Shown: positions 27,909 through 35,793, counted from the first letter of the stretch. The stretch: DNA of 36,371 bases from JBLNCE01 sp050260415 (GCA_050260415.1 JBLNCE010000057.1:1-36371), one strand, 5' to 3'. The notes: generated from the sequence alone by a model not told the origin. Numbers and translations: made by a program.

Positions 27909-28850
27909 ATGTACGAACCGATCGTCAAACGCTACCCGGGCAACCCCGTGCTCACCAAGGAGGATATCCCTTATCCGGTGCATACCGTGCATAACGCCGG
28001 TGTGACCAAGTACAACGGCAAGTATTACATGCTCTTCCGCGCCCACCGCGGCAACGGCCGTTGCGTGCTGGGGCTGGCGACAAGCGAGGACGGATACAAG
28101 TTCGTGGCCGAGGACAAACCATTTCTTGTGCCCGCCACCGAGGGGCCTTTCCAAAAATACGAAGCGGGCGGAGTGGAGGATCCGCGCATCACCTGCCTCG
28201 ACGGCGTCTATTACATTACCTATAGCTGCTATTCCGCCCTCGGCGTCCGGATCGGGTTGGCCAAGACCAAGGATTTCAAGACGGTGGAACGGGTGGCGAT
28301 GATTACCGAGGCGGATTACCGCAACATCGTGCTTTTCCCCGAGAAGATCGGTGGCCGTTATGTCCGGCTCGACCGGCCGCACGGCGACATCTCTCCCTGG
28401 GCGATCTGGATCAGCTACTCCCCGGACCTCATTTACTGGGGCGAGTCGGAGCTGATAATGCAGCCGGTCAAGTATCATTGGGACGAGATGAAGATCGGGC
28501 CGGGCGCCCCGCCGTTCAAGACCGCCAAAGGCTGGCTTTCCATCTACCACGGCGTCTTCCCGACCATGGACGGCGCCGTCTACCGCCTGGGTGTCGCCCT
28601 GCACGACCTGAAAGATCCGGCCAAAATTCTGGGTGTTGGCGAGGATTGGATTCTGCAGCCGGAGGATCCGTGGGAAGTGACAGGTTACGTGCATAACGTG
28701 GTCTTTTCGTGTGGCGCTGTCCCCGAGGAGGACGGCACGGTGAAGATATACTGGGGGGCCGCCGACTCGGTGATGTGCGCGGGCACCGCCAGGATCGACG
28801 ACCTGGTCGATCTCTGCTTGACGAACAACCGGCCGGCGCTGCAGGGCTGA
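27909..28850 (+). CDS. GH130 phosphorylase, mannoside phosphorylase-like
   Basis: A 313-aa GH130 propeller of the shorter subfamily-2 style: RYPGNPVLTKEDIPYPVHTV, GGVEDPRITCLDG (D91 the catalytic acid), NIVLFPEKIGGRYVRLDRPH, WISYSPDLIYWG, MKIGPGAPPFKTAKGWLSIY and IYWGAADSV. Subfamily-2 enzymes phosphorolyse beta-1,4- or beta-1,2-linked manno-oligosaccharides, or mannosyl-N-glycan ends, to mannose-1-phosphate. Linkage cannot be told here. AGAGGAG precedes ATG. It is clearly not a recent copy of the GH130 gene at 25027; both being kept suggests two substrates, for instance oligomers and mannosylglucose. Confidence 0.88.
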   Translation: MYEPIVKRYPGNPVLTKEDIPYPVHTVHNAGVTKYNGKYYMLFRAHRGNGRCVLGLATSEDGYKFVAEDKPFLVPATEGPFQKYEAGGVEDPRITCLDGVYYITYSCYSALGVRIGLAKTKDFKTVERVAMITEADYRNIVLFPEKIGGRYVRLDRPHGDISPWAIWISYSPDLIYWGESELIMQPVKYHWDEMKIGPGAPPFKTAKGWLSIYHGVFPTMDGAVYRLGVALHDLKDPAKILGVGEDWILQPEDPWEVTGYVHNVVFSCGAVPEEDGTVKIYWGAADSVMCAGTARIDDLVDLCLTNNRPALQG

Positions 28851-28876
28851 TCCCACAAAAAAAGGAGGGGATTCCG

Positions 28877-30826
28877 ATACGAAAGGCGATTTTCATCACG
28901 GCGTTGGTTGCGATCATCTCGGCCCTGGTATTGGCGACGAATTACGCCGCCGGATTGACCATCTCGGGTACCGTAACCACCACCGCGCAGCAAGCGCTGG
29001 CCGGAACCGATCTCACGGTGTTCTACGCAAAGCCGCTGAAAGGCGCCTCCGTCAAACTCTTTGCGGCGAACGACAAGGCGCTGGCGAATCCGATCGCCAC
29101 CGCCACGGCGGCGGATAATGGCCGTTACTCACTGGATGTTCCCGCGCCAAACGCCAATTACATTATCGTGGCGGAGATGTCCAAGTATTACCCCCGTATT
29201 CTGACCTTGCCGGTCAAGGCCGCCAGCGTGGCACCATACGATATCTGGCTGGAAGCCGAAGATACGGGCAACGTGACCATCTCCATCGATCCGGCTGTCA
29301 CCAAACCGGTCCAGATGCGGATCGGGTACAACAACCAGACCATGGCGATCAGCTACCGCTATAACGAGGCGAATTTCACCGCCGCCATGAAAGAATCCGG
29401 CGCGACCTTGATGCGTTTTCCGGCGGGCACGTACGGCAACTTCTACGATTTCAGCACCGATGATTTCATCGATTGGTCGCTCAAACAGCCCGCCTCCTAT
29501 TACATCCCGAGCATCCCCAATACGTACGCCACTCCCGAGGCTTACAGGACGGCCTACGAAAACACCTTAAAGAACTTTCAGAAGGCCCTGGACGGGTGGT
29601 TGAACACGATCGAGGGACTCCGCAAGCGGCGCGGTAAATACGGCTATGAGGATTTCCTGGAACTGACGAAGAACATGAACGCCGACGCCGTCTATATGGG
29701 TAACATCTCCACGGCGCCCGACGGCAAGGACCCGGTGGATTATTTCGTGGGAACCATGCGATACCTGAAAGACAAAGGCAAGAGCATCAAGTACCTGGAA
29801 CTGGGGAACGAACTGGCCTGCTACGCCAACCAGAACCGCTTTAACGGCTTCTACGATCGCCCCCGGGTGCTCAGCGAATCGGAACGGGCCGGCACGGCGA
29901 TCCGTGAGATCTTCCCCGAGGCCAAGATCGCCGTCTTTGGGGCCTGGAGCGGCACTCTGGCCGTGGCGGACGGTCTGAACCGCGACGCCTTCAATAACTT
30001 GTGGTTCGTCTATCCGAACAAGAGTTTCTACGACGCGGTCACCATGCATCCGTATCTGCAGATAAAGGCCCTGACCGGCGACGATCCACAGTTGATCCTG
30101 GACAAGATGATGGCGGCCACGCAATTGATGCCGCTCCGGGCGGCCAAGCTATGGCGCAGCACCTTTCCGGGCAAGGAGATCTGGCTGACCGAGTCGGGCT
30201 ACGTCACCGACGGCCCGGGCGGCGCCAGTTATCTAGCCACCGGTATTCTCTATACAATTACCGAAATGAACTACATCTTGAACTGGCTTGCGCATGACGA
30301 CATCATCAGAATGTACATCAAACATACCGCGCTGACCGAGTTGCTGAACGACAATACGGTCCTTTTCTACAAGGACATGGCCAAGTCGCCGGAATTGATC
30401 AAAACCCCGTCTTATTATGGCTTCTCGATGATCGGCGGCGCCATCGCCAACTCGGCGCAGCACCTTGGGATCACCGTGAAGAACGATCAGGTTTATCTTG
30501 CCCGGCCCTTGATGTCGGGAAACTTTGACGCCACCGACCCGGTGCAGATCAGCGAGTTGACCGCCCGTGCTCTACTGGGAAAAGACGGCAGAACGATCTT
30601 TGTTCCCTTCGTGAATTCTAGCCAACGCGCGAAGAAGGTCGCCTTGGAACTGACCGGCGCTTCTTTGGAGGGCCGCACGGTGGAGGTGCGATACATCGCC
30701 GGGCAGTTGACCGACCGCAATACGAGGGAAGAGCCCGATAAGGTCAAGCCCGTCACACTGAAGCTGGCCGCCGACGGGGTTTTCGAACTGCCGGCGTATT
30801 CGACCGGGGTAATCAAACTTTACTGA
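28877..30826 (+). CDS. Exported clan GH-A glycosidase (GH39/51/79-like)
   Basis: The protein begins with a basic-hydrophobic signal (IRKAIFITALVAIISALVLA). The ideal ribosome site AAAGGAGGGG (28861-28870) points to ATA 28877 as start; no ATG/GTG/TTG fits, and upstream in-frame codons lie inside the GH130 gene. Residues about 30-120 form a carboxypeptidase-regulatory-like beta-sandwich (GASVKLFAANDKALANP). A TIM barrel then shows LMRFPAGTYGNFYDF, acid/base E312 in YLELGNEL and nucleophile E439 in IWLTESGYV, with a C-terminal beta-domain. Length 649 aa. It probably attacks a surface glycan to feed the importer. It may stay membrane-anchored. The family could not be fixed. It is the last gene of the operon and is followed by a strong terminator. 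Confidence 0.75.
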   Translation: MRKAIFITALVAIISALVLATNYAAGLTISGTVTTTAQQALAGTDLTVFYAKPLKGASVKLFAANDKALANPIATATAADNGRYSLDVPAPNANYIIVAEMSKYYPRILTLPVKAASVAPYDIWLEAEDTGNVTISIDPAVTKPVQMRIGYNNQTMAISYRYNEANFTAAMKESGATLMRFPAGTYGNFYDFSTDDFIDWSLKQPASYYIPSIPNTYATPEAYRTAYENTLKNFQKALDGWLNTIEGLRKRRGKYGYEDFLELTKNMNADAVYMGNISTAPDGKDPVDYFVGTMRYLKDKGKSIKYLELGNELACYANQNRFNGFYDRPRVLSESERAGTAIREIFPEAKIAVFGAWSGTLAVADGLNRDAFNNLWFVYPNKSFYDAVTMHPYLQIKALTGDDPQLILDKMMAATQLMPLRAAKLWRSTFPGKEIWLTESGYVTDGPGGASYLATGILYTITEMNYILNWLAHDDIIRMYIKHTALTELLNDNTVLFYKDMAKSPELIKTPSYYGFSMIGGAIANSAQHLGITVKNDQVYLARPLMSGNFDATDPVQISELTARALLGKDGRTIFVPFVNSSQRAKKVALELTGASLEGRTVEVRYIAGQLTDRNTREEPDKVKPVTLKLAADGVFELPAYSTGVIKLY

Positions 30827-30966
30827 ATCAAGACCGTTTCATACCCAAATATCTACCTCAATAGCGAGGTGCCCTACATTCCCGGCAGTGCGCAGTGTAG
30901 GTTCGCAGTCCAGGACCTGGTCAAGCGAGCGAATAGGCGACAGAAAAGGATTGCAGGCCGGCGCAG

Positions 30967-31005
30967 ATCACCCCTGGCATCGCTCGGATGCCAGGGGTGA
31001 TTTTT
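30967..31005 (+). terminator. Rho-independent terminator closing the mannoside operon
   Basis: ATCACCCCTGGCAT (30967-30980) pairs perfectly over 14 bp with ATGCCAGGGGTGAT (30988-31001), a 7-nt loop CGCTCGG, then a T-tract at 31001-31005. Confidence 0.93.
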
Positions 31006-31254
31006 GGACTTTTTACACGTCGCTGTACGAAGCTCAACACTTATCCCGAGCAGAGCCCTGCCCGAGGGGCGGATCGCCGGCCTGCTGCGGTGGTCCGGAA
31101 CCGATGCCGCCCGGGCGGTCGCGGATCTGCTGGCCGCCGGGATGGCCGCCCGCGTGGCGGTCGAGGGAGAGGCGCTTGGCTGGCGACGATGGCTGCGAAC
31201 CGGAACGGGTGCGCGCGCGTCTAAAGGAGAGAGATCCGAAGGGAGAGAAAACAT
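31006..31254 (+). other. Gene gap with possible eroded winged-helix coding
   Basis: Between the terminator and the lipoprotein start, one frame reads LPEGRIAGLLRWSGTDAARA and continues VADLLAAGMAARVAVEGEA. This has the look of a winged-helix tail, but without a start, a stop or a full domain. It may be a remnant or chance coding in GC-rich DNA. No promoter was recognised. The preceding 30827-30966 holds only a weak inverted repeat (CCTACA...TGTAGG). Confidence 0.25.
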
Positions 31255-31890
31255 ATGCCGAAGCGTCTCCTGCTTTTCGTCCCGGTCCTCCTCCTGGTCC
31301 TCTTGGCCGGCTGCCGCAACGCCCCGGTGGCGTTGGCCGGGGTCGGGCGCCTCGCCGTCCTCACGCCCGAGAACTATACGGACTGTCCGGAGATCGCCGC
31401 GGAGATCAAGAACGAACTCCTGGCACGGCTCCCGGGGCGAATCGCCGCGGAGGTAATCGACGGGGCCCCGTTCGAAGCGGGGATGCTCCCCACACCCGCC
31501 GAGGTTGTCATGGGCGCGCGCGCGGCCGATCTCGGGCGGCAATACGGCATCGACGCCTTTATCCTCGGGGAGGTCACGGCGTACGACGAATCGCACCGGG
31601 AGCACCTGCGTCTGGCATTTGGGAGCGAAAGCGATTTTAGCGCCGACTTCAAGGTCGACCTCGCCGTCGACCTGGCCTTTAACCTCCGGCTGGTCCGGGC
31701 CGCGGACGGGGCTACGCTAATCTACCGGCAGGCGGCCGAATCCGCGACCGAGGTTTTCTCCTTTGGCCTGGGGCGGCCCTATATCTCCTTTACCGTCTCG
31801 GTCCAGCCGCTCTACCCGCAACTACGGCGGGAAGCCGCGCGCAATGCCGTGCGGGATCTGCTCAGGAAACTGGCCCGGGAGAGCGTGTAA
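31255..31890 (+). CDS. CsgG/LpoB-like lipoprotein of unknown role
   Basis: A 211-aa protein with a classical lipoprotein signal (MPKRLLLFVPVLLLVLLAGC, lipobox LAGC, Cys20), so it is anchored on the outer face of the cytoplasmic membrane. The mature part (GVGRLAVLTPENYTDC ... YGIDAFILGEVTAYDESHRE ... FNLRLVRAADGATLIYRQAA) resembles the CsgG/LpoB/TolB-N alpha-beta fold used by envelope-associated lipoproteins. GGGAGA precedes the ATG. It stands alone after the operon terminator and has no functional partner nearby. The function is not known. Confidence 0.75.
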   Translation: MPKRLLLFVPVLLLVLLAGCRNAPVALAGVGRLAVLTPENYTDCPEIAAEIKNELLARLPGRIAAEVIDGAPFEAGMLPTPAEVVMGARAADLGRQYGIDAFILGEVTAYDESHREHLRLAFGSESDFSADFKVDLAVDLAFNLRLVRAADGATLIYRQAAESATEVFSFGLGRPYISFTVSVQPLYPQLRREAARNAVRDLLRKLARESV

Positions 31891-31935
31891 CACTGCATCG
31901 TTTCTAATCTCTTCTGAAGTAAACTAACCCCCCTG

Positions 31936-31965
31936 CACCCTCTCTTTTTCGAAAGAGGGGGGGTG
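31936..31965. terminator. Possible terminator hairpin between convergent genes
   Basis: A pyrimidine/purine hairpin, CACCCTCTCTTT and AAAGAGGGGGGGTG around TTCG, lies between the lipoprotein and LUD genes that face each other. It has no clear T-tract on either side, so it is a weak candidate. Confidence 0.35.
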
Positions 31966-32005
31966 GCGCGCACGCCGGGTGCCAGTTCGGGTTTTCGCCT
32001 TGGTC

Positions 32006-32650
32006 TCAAAACCCCAGCGCCAGCGGGGTGAGAATGACCGTGTAATCCATGGCCATCGGTTTGCTGTCGATGATGGTGGTTATCTTACAGACCGCGCATT
32101 TCACGCCGCATTCATGGCACCGTCCCGTGGCGGCGCAGGGGGTTTTCATCGCGAGGCGCTTACAGTTCTGCGGCGAGGCGATGTGCCTGACGCGCCAAAG
32201 CGCCGCATCGAGATCCCGGGCGATCTTGTTCGCCCCGGCGATAACGATTACATGTCGCGGGCCGAAGCTCATCGCGGCCACGCGGTTACCGGCGCCGTCG
32301 ATGTTGACGAGCCGGCCGTCGAGGGTAATCGCGTTGGCGCTCGTGAGGAAGAAGTCGGATGTGAGCTGCTTTCTCCTGGTCTCGTAGACCTCATCCTTTG
32401 ACAGTCCTTCCCGCCAGTGGTCGTGGACCACATGGCCGCGCCGCGCAAGCATCCCCGGGAGGCCGAGGGAGCGCACGGTGACCGAGCCCCCGACGCCGAC
32501 CGAGGCGCCGGGCGTGACGAGCGCGGCTACATGGTCCACGATCTCCGCCGCGGTCCGTTTGACGGCCGTCTCGAACCCCCGCGCCGCGAGCCCCGCGGCG
32601 ACCCGCGCCAAAAGCTCATCCGTGTGCCAGGCATGGATTTCTTCGTACAT
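32006..32650 (-). CDS. LUD domain protein (LutC/YkgG-like)
   Basis: ATG 32650 with GGGAGG eight bases upstream gives 214 aa. The upstream extension of the frame (to 32830) is only an Asp/Ser-rich translation of the hexanucleotide repeat and is excluded. VGVGGSVTVRSLGL, FFLTSANAITLDGRLVNIDG and GNRVAAMSFGPRHVIVIAG are the LUD (DUF162) core, linked to lactate utilisation in LutC. The tail CHECGVKCAVCKI adds several Cys that could bind a metal or an Fe-S cluster. There are no lutA/lutB genes next to it, so the role here is unclear. Confidence 0.85.
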   Translation of the reverse strand: MYEEIHAWHTDELLARVAAGLAARGFETAVKRTAAEIVDHVAALVTPGASVGVGGSVTVRSLGLPGMLARRGHVVHDHWREGLSKDEVYETRRKQLTSDFFLTSANAITLDGRLVNIDGAGNRVAAMSFGPRHVIVIAGANKIARDLDAALWRVRHIASPQNCKRLAMKTPCAATGRCHECGVKCAVCKITTIIDSKPMAMDYTVILTPLALGF

Positions 32651-32778
32651 CGCGCCAACCTCCCGTGCCGTTATGCTTTTACTGATCTTTACCCCTCTTG
32701 GCGTGGATTTCCTGCCTGGAGCCGAAAGCAGGAGAATGACGGGTCGATGGGATATTACTCTAGAAGGATCAGGAGCAG

Positions 32779-32910
32779 GATCGGTATCGGTATCGGGATC
32801 GGAATCGGTATCGGAATCGGATTCGTTCATATCCCTCGACCCTCGAATTCAACGGCATCGATCGTGATCGCGACCCCGATAGCGACCCCGATACCGACCC
32901 GAATGATATG
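32779..32910. repeat. Opposed GNATCG hexanucleotide repeats
   Basis: Left arm, about 32779-32826: eight consecutive 6-bp units of the form G(N)ATCG (GGATCG, GTATCG, GAATCG, ending GATTCG). Right arm, about 32859-32900: CGATCG/CGACCC/CGATAC units, the inverted complement of the same motif. The arms could form a long imperfect cruciform in the 318-bp gap (32651-32968) between the LUD gene and the zinc-ribbon fusion gene. No convincing promoter boxes were seen there. Confidence 0.75.
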
Positions 32911-32968
32911 AGGCAATTGTTGGGCGGGTACATATAGGGAACAGGGAACAGGCTTGGGAGGAGTATGC

Positions 32969-33778
32969 ATGATCTGCCCCAAATGCAAGACCGAATACCG
33001 CGAAGGGTTCTTCCTCTGCCTCGACTGTGGCGAGGAGCTCGTGACGGAGCTGCCGCCGGAGAAGCCCGTCGACCCGGCGGCGTATGTGCCGCTCCTGGCG
33101 GTCAATAGCCGGATGGAGTACGAGATCCTCCGCGCTCATTTTGACGCCGCCGGGATCGAGTACCTCCCGGGCGGGAACCTGATCGAACGGCTCCGTTTCC
33201 CCGTCGCGGTCGGCGTCCGGGCGGACCAGTTCGAGATGGCGGGCAGCCTGCTGGAGGATATCGACCTGGCCAACGGCGAGACCGAGGCAACGGAAGAAGG
33301 TTACGAGCGCGAGGTAGCGGACGCGCCGGTGCCGGTGCTCGGGCCGGAGTCCAGGCCGGCCGCGACCGCGCTCGGGGTCGTGGTCGAGGGCGCGGTGGCG
33401 CGGGAAGGGCGTTTTCTGGCGATCGCCCCGGAAGATACGGACGACGGCGCCGTCTCGCTCCCCGGGGGACCCGTCACGCCTCTGAACGGTGAGACGGAGG
33501 GGGTGCTCGAGGCGGCGCTCAGACGGATCTTGGCCGAGGAGTACGGGGTCGAGGTTGCCGGGGAAATGCTTTACGTGGGCAACCGGCTCCGGCTTGATGC
33601 CGCGGGCAGGGCGTCGCTGGGGATCCTCTTCCTGGCGCACTGGCGATTCGGCGAACCGACGGCGGAGTCGGTAAAGTGGCTCGATGCCGCGGAGATTGAA
33701 AGATTACCGGGTGCGGAACCGGGGCTGTGTGAAGGGGTGCAAAGGGCTGACAGGATAAGGGTCGATAGAGGATGGTAG
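32969..33778 (+). CDS. Zinc ribbon-DUF2007-Nudix-like fusion protein
   Basis: ATG 32969 follows GGGAGGAG; protein of about 269 aa. Residues 1-22 form a zinc ribbon (CPKC...CLDC). Residues about 40-100 resemble DUF2007 (LLAVNSRMEYEILRAHFDAA). From about 125 a Nudix-like fold follows, with GG...ALRRILAEEYGVEV. In the Nudix box the first catalytic Glu of the RE pair is Arg (RR), while EExG remains, so hydrolysis may be lost or altered. The position just before the nitroreductase hints at co-transcription (the two genes nearly overlap). No function can be assigned; it may sense a nucleotide-like ligand. Confidence 0.72.
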   Translation: MICPKCKTEYREGFFLCLDCGEELVTELPPEKPVDPAAYVPLLAVNSRMEYEILRAHFDAAGIEYLPGGNLIERLRFPVAVGVRADQFEMAGSLLEDIDLANGETEATEEGYEREVADAPVPVLGPESRPAATALGVVVEGAVAREGRFLAIAPEDTDDGAVSLPGGPVTPLNGETEGVLEAALRRILAEEYGVEVAGEMLYVGNRLRLDAAGRASLGILFLAHWRFGEPTAESVKWLDAAEIERLPGAEPGLCEGVQRADRIRVDRGW

Positions 33779-33810
33779 CCATCAGTAATACGTGGAAAGG
33801 ATTGATGCTC

Positions 33811-34317
33811 ATGGACGTCAGGCAGGCAATTGCGGAGAGACGAAGCGTCCGCAGCTACAAGACCGCTCCCGTCGAGGAAGAAGTCCTGCGCGGCATCCTC
33901 GAGGCGGCGCGGCTGGCGCCGTCGGCCAGCAACCGCCAGGAATGGCGGTTCATCGCCGTGCGGGAGCGGGGGAAGATCGAGGCCTTGGCCGCCGCGGCCG
34001 GGCAGCCGTTCATCGGCACCGCCCCGGTCGTCATCGCGGGCGTTTCCCTGAATCCCACCCGCGTGATGCGTTGCGGCGTGCCGACCTATGCGGTGGACGT
34101 GGCCATCGCCATGACCCAGATCACCCTGGCGGCGACCGCCGCGGGCCTGGGCACCTGCTGGATCGGGGCCTTTGACCAGGAGGAGGTCAAGCGCATCCTG
34201 GGCGTGCCTGATGCGTGCAAGGTCGTCGAGCTGATGCCCCTGGGTTATCCCGCGGACCAGGCGGGCACGAAGAGCAGGAAGGCGTTTGGGGAAGTGGTGT
34301 CGTTCGAGGGGTTCTAG
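33811..34317 (+). CDS. Nitroreductase family protein
   Basis: ATG 33811 begins VRQAIAERRSVRSYK after MD, the typical N-terminus. AAAGGA lies about ten bases upstream, and upstream ATGs at 33772 and 33805 are less well placed. The 168-aa protein has FMN-binding features: RRSVRSY, LAPSASNRQEWRFI, and AAGLGTCWIGAFDQEEVKRI followed by LGVPD. Members reduce nitroaromatics, quinones or flavin-like substrates with NAD(P)H as homodimers. It is joined to the fusion gene upstream (start of the longer frame overlaps its stop). Confidence 0.9.
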   Translation: MDVRQAIAERRSVRSYKTAPVEEEVLRGILEAARLAPSASNRQEWRFIAVRERGKIEALAAAAGQPFIGTAPVVIAGVSLNPTRVMRCGVPTYAVDVAIAMTQITLAATAAGLGTCWIGAFDQEEVKRILGVPDACKVVELMPLGYPADQAGTKSRKAFGEVVSFEGF

Positions 34318-34451
34318 TATGTCTTGAAGCCTCCGATTGCGTTTCGTCTCCGCCCAGGAGTAAATTCCTGGGCTGGACTTTCAATATGGTCACATGCGAT
34401 TAGCTCTGGGCATAGCAAACCGCGCCAAACAAGGGAGTGAGGTGACGTGCC

Positions 34452-34928
34452 CTGAAGAAGTATTGGAGACTTCTGGTGATAGCCCTCGTCATCATCTCGA
34501 TACCCATACTCTATACCGTTAAACGCAACGCCGATTATGTGCGTATGGACAGGGAGGCCCAACGGTTACTCGACGAAGCGGAACCGACGGGTCTTCTTGA
34601 AACAGGCAACTCCACACAGCCTGGCGAGTCACTGGTCGAACCGGGCGGTGGTCTGCCGATGCTCCTAGATCTCGGGGCTGGGACCTGCATTCCCTGCAGA
34701 AAGATGCAGCCTATTCTGGAAGAACTGAAGCATGAATACGACGGCAAGGTGACCGTACAGGTCGTTGATGTGAACGAGCACCAGGATTGGGCGCAAAAGT
34801 ACCGTATCTACCTTATCCCCACGCAGATTTTCCTTGACCCCCAAGGCAATGAACTCTTCCGGCACGAAGGATTCTTCTCGCGGGAAGAGATCCTGGGCAA
34901 GTTCAAGGAATTCGGCTGGATGGGATGA
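34452..34928 (+). CDS. Membrane-anchored thioredoxin-like protein
   Basis: A thioredoxin fold with CIPC (residues about 83-86 from the CTG start) and the cis-Pro loop LIPTQIFLD. The N-terminus KKYWRLLVIALVIISIPILY is a signal anchor, so the domain faces outside. The start is most likely CTG 34452, six bases after GAGGTGA (34439-34445); a GTG at 34476 would cut into the anchor. The gene lies nine bp before a CcdA/ArsG-like membrane protein, which would supply electrons or act with it. Such thioredoxin-CcdA/ArsG pairs are found in arsenic clusters, and a methyltransferase of that kind is next. Confidence 0.85.
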   Translation: MKKYWRLLVIALVIISIPILYTVKRNADYVRMDREAQRLLDEAEPTGLLETGNSTQPGESLVEPGGGLPMLLDLGAGTCIPCRKMQPILEELKHEYDGKVTVQVVDVNEHQDWAQKYRIYLIPTQIFLDPQGNELFRHEGFFSREEILGKFKEFGWMG

Positions 34929-34937
34929 GGTGGGCAG

Positions 34938-35564
34938 ATGGGCGATTTTCTTGCTGAATTTGGTCGCTACATAGGCGGCAATCCCGCTTTGGCATTTCCA
35001 CTGGCCCTGCTGGCCGGCCTGGTCTCTGCCTTCAGTCCCTGCGTCCTGGCTTCCGTGCCTTTGGTCGTCGGCTATGTCGGGGGCTATGCGGATGACCGCA
35101 GGCGCTCCGTGCGCTATACCCTGGTCTTCTGCTTCGGGCTGGCTGCCACCTTCACTGCCCTGGGTGTGTTGGCCGCTATTCTTGGCCGGATGATGACCGG
35201 GGTCGGCAAATGGTTCTATCTCATCCTGGGGGGAATAGCCGCCCTCATTGGTCTTTGGCTGCTGGGGGCGTTCGGCCCAGGCGGTGGCTCATCTTGTCGT
35301 CTGCCCAAACTGCGGGGCGGCGTCTGGGGGGCGTTGATCCTCGGCGCGGTAGCCGGGGTGATATCCTCGCCCTGCGCAACGCCTCCGCTGGCAGTCATCC
35401 TGGCCTTCGTGACCGGGCGGGCAAACCTGACCTACGGCATCCTGCTGCTCGTCTTCTATGCAATCGGCCATTGCGCCTTGGTCCTCATGGCCGGAACATC
35501 CCTGGGCTTCGTCCAGCGCTTAGTGGACTCGCCGAATATGGCCAAGGCGGGCAAAGCGATATAG
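34938..35564 (+). CDS. CcdA/ArsG-like membrane protein, C-terminally truncated
   Basis: 208 aa with five clear hydrophobic helices and the paired Cys-Pro motifs FSPCVLASVP and SSPCATPPL typical of CcdA/DsbD and of the related ArsG arsenical efflux group. The frame stops at TAG 35562-35564. The expected tail continues as IIFGLITLL in frame and then, after a small frameshift near 35590, as LAGYFIYLGF ending at 35623. Thus a nonsense codon and a frameshift remove the last helix, unless they are sequence errors. AGGTGGG precedes ATG. It is partner to the thioredoxin upstream; either electron transfer across the membrane or arsenical export is possible. Confidence 0.8.
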   Translation: MGDFLAEFGRYIGGNPALAFPLALLAGLVSAFSPCVLASVPLVVGYVGGYADDRRRSVRYTLVFCFGLAATFTALGVLAAILGRMMTGVGKWFYLILGGIAALIGLWLLGAFGPGGGSSCRLPKLRGGVWGALILGAVAGVISSPCATPPLAVILAFVTGRANLTYGILLLVFYAIGHCALVLMAGTSLGFVQRLVDSPNMAKAGKAI

Positions 35565-35766
35565 ATCATCTTTGGCCTCATTACGCTGCTCTGGCGGGAT
35601 ATTTCATCTATCTTGGATTTTGACCTTGTCGGATTGGCTGGTGTCGGCAAGGCCGCTTGTATCAGTCATTGAGCAACTGAAAAGGCATTAGTCATATGTG
35701 CACATTTAAGGCATGATGCATCCTCTTCTGCTTTTGTGGGAACATCTTTAACTGAAAGAAAGAGAT

Positions 35767-35793
35767 AAGGCGGGGTAACCCGCCTTTCATTTT
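35767..35793 (+). terminator. Terminator after the thioredoxin/CcdA-like genes
   Basis: AAGGCGGG (35767-35774) pairs with CCCGCCTT (35779-35786) around GTAA, followed by a T-rich tail (TCATTTT). Confidence 0.8.

Noticed and set aside
27747..28856. 369-codon minus-strand frame opposite the second GH130
   Set aside because: The plus strand carries unmistakable GH130 motifs and a ribosome site; the minus frame has neither.
28709..28876. ATG 28709 as the start of the exported glycosidase
   Set aside because: It lies inside the GH130 gene and would put about 56 Arg/Gly-rich residues before the signal peptide.
30827..30966. Inverted repeat CCTACA...TGTAGG as a tRNA or small RNA
   Set aside because: It does not fold into a cloverleaf, and no promoter or conserved RNA motif is recognisable.
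32651..32830. N-terminal Asp/Ser-rich extension of the LUD protein
   Set aside because: It is a translation of the hexanucleotide repeat. ATG 32650 has a good ribosome site and starts the conserved domain.
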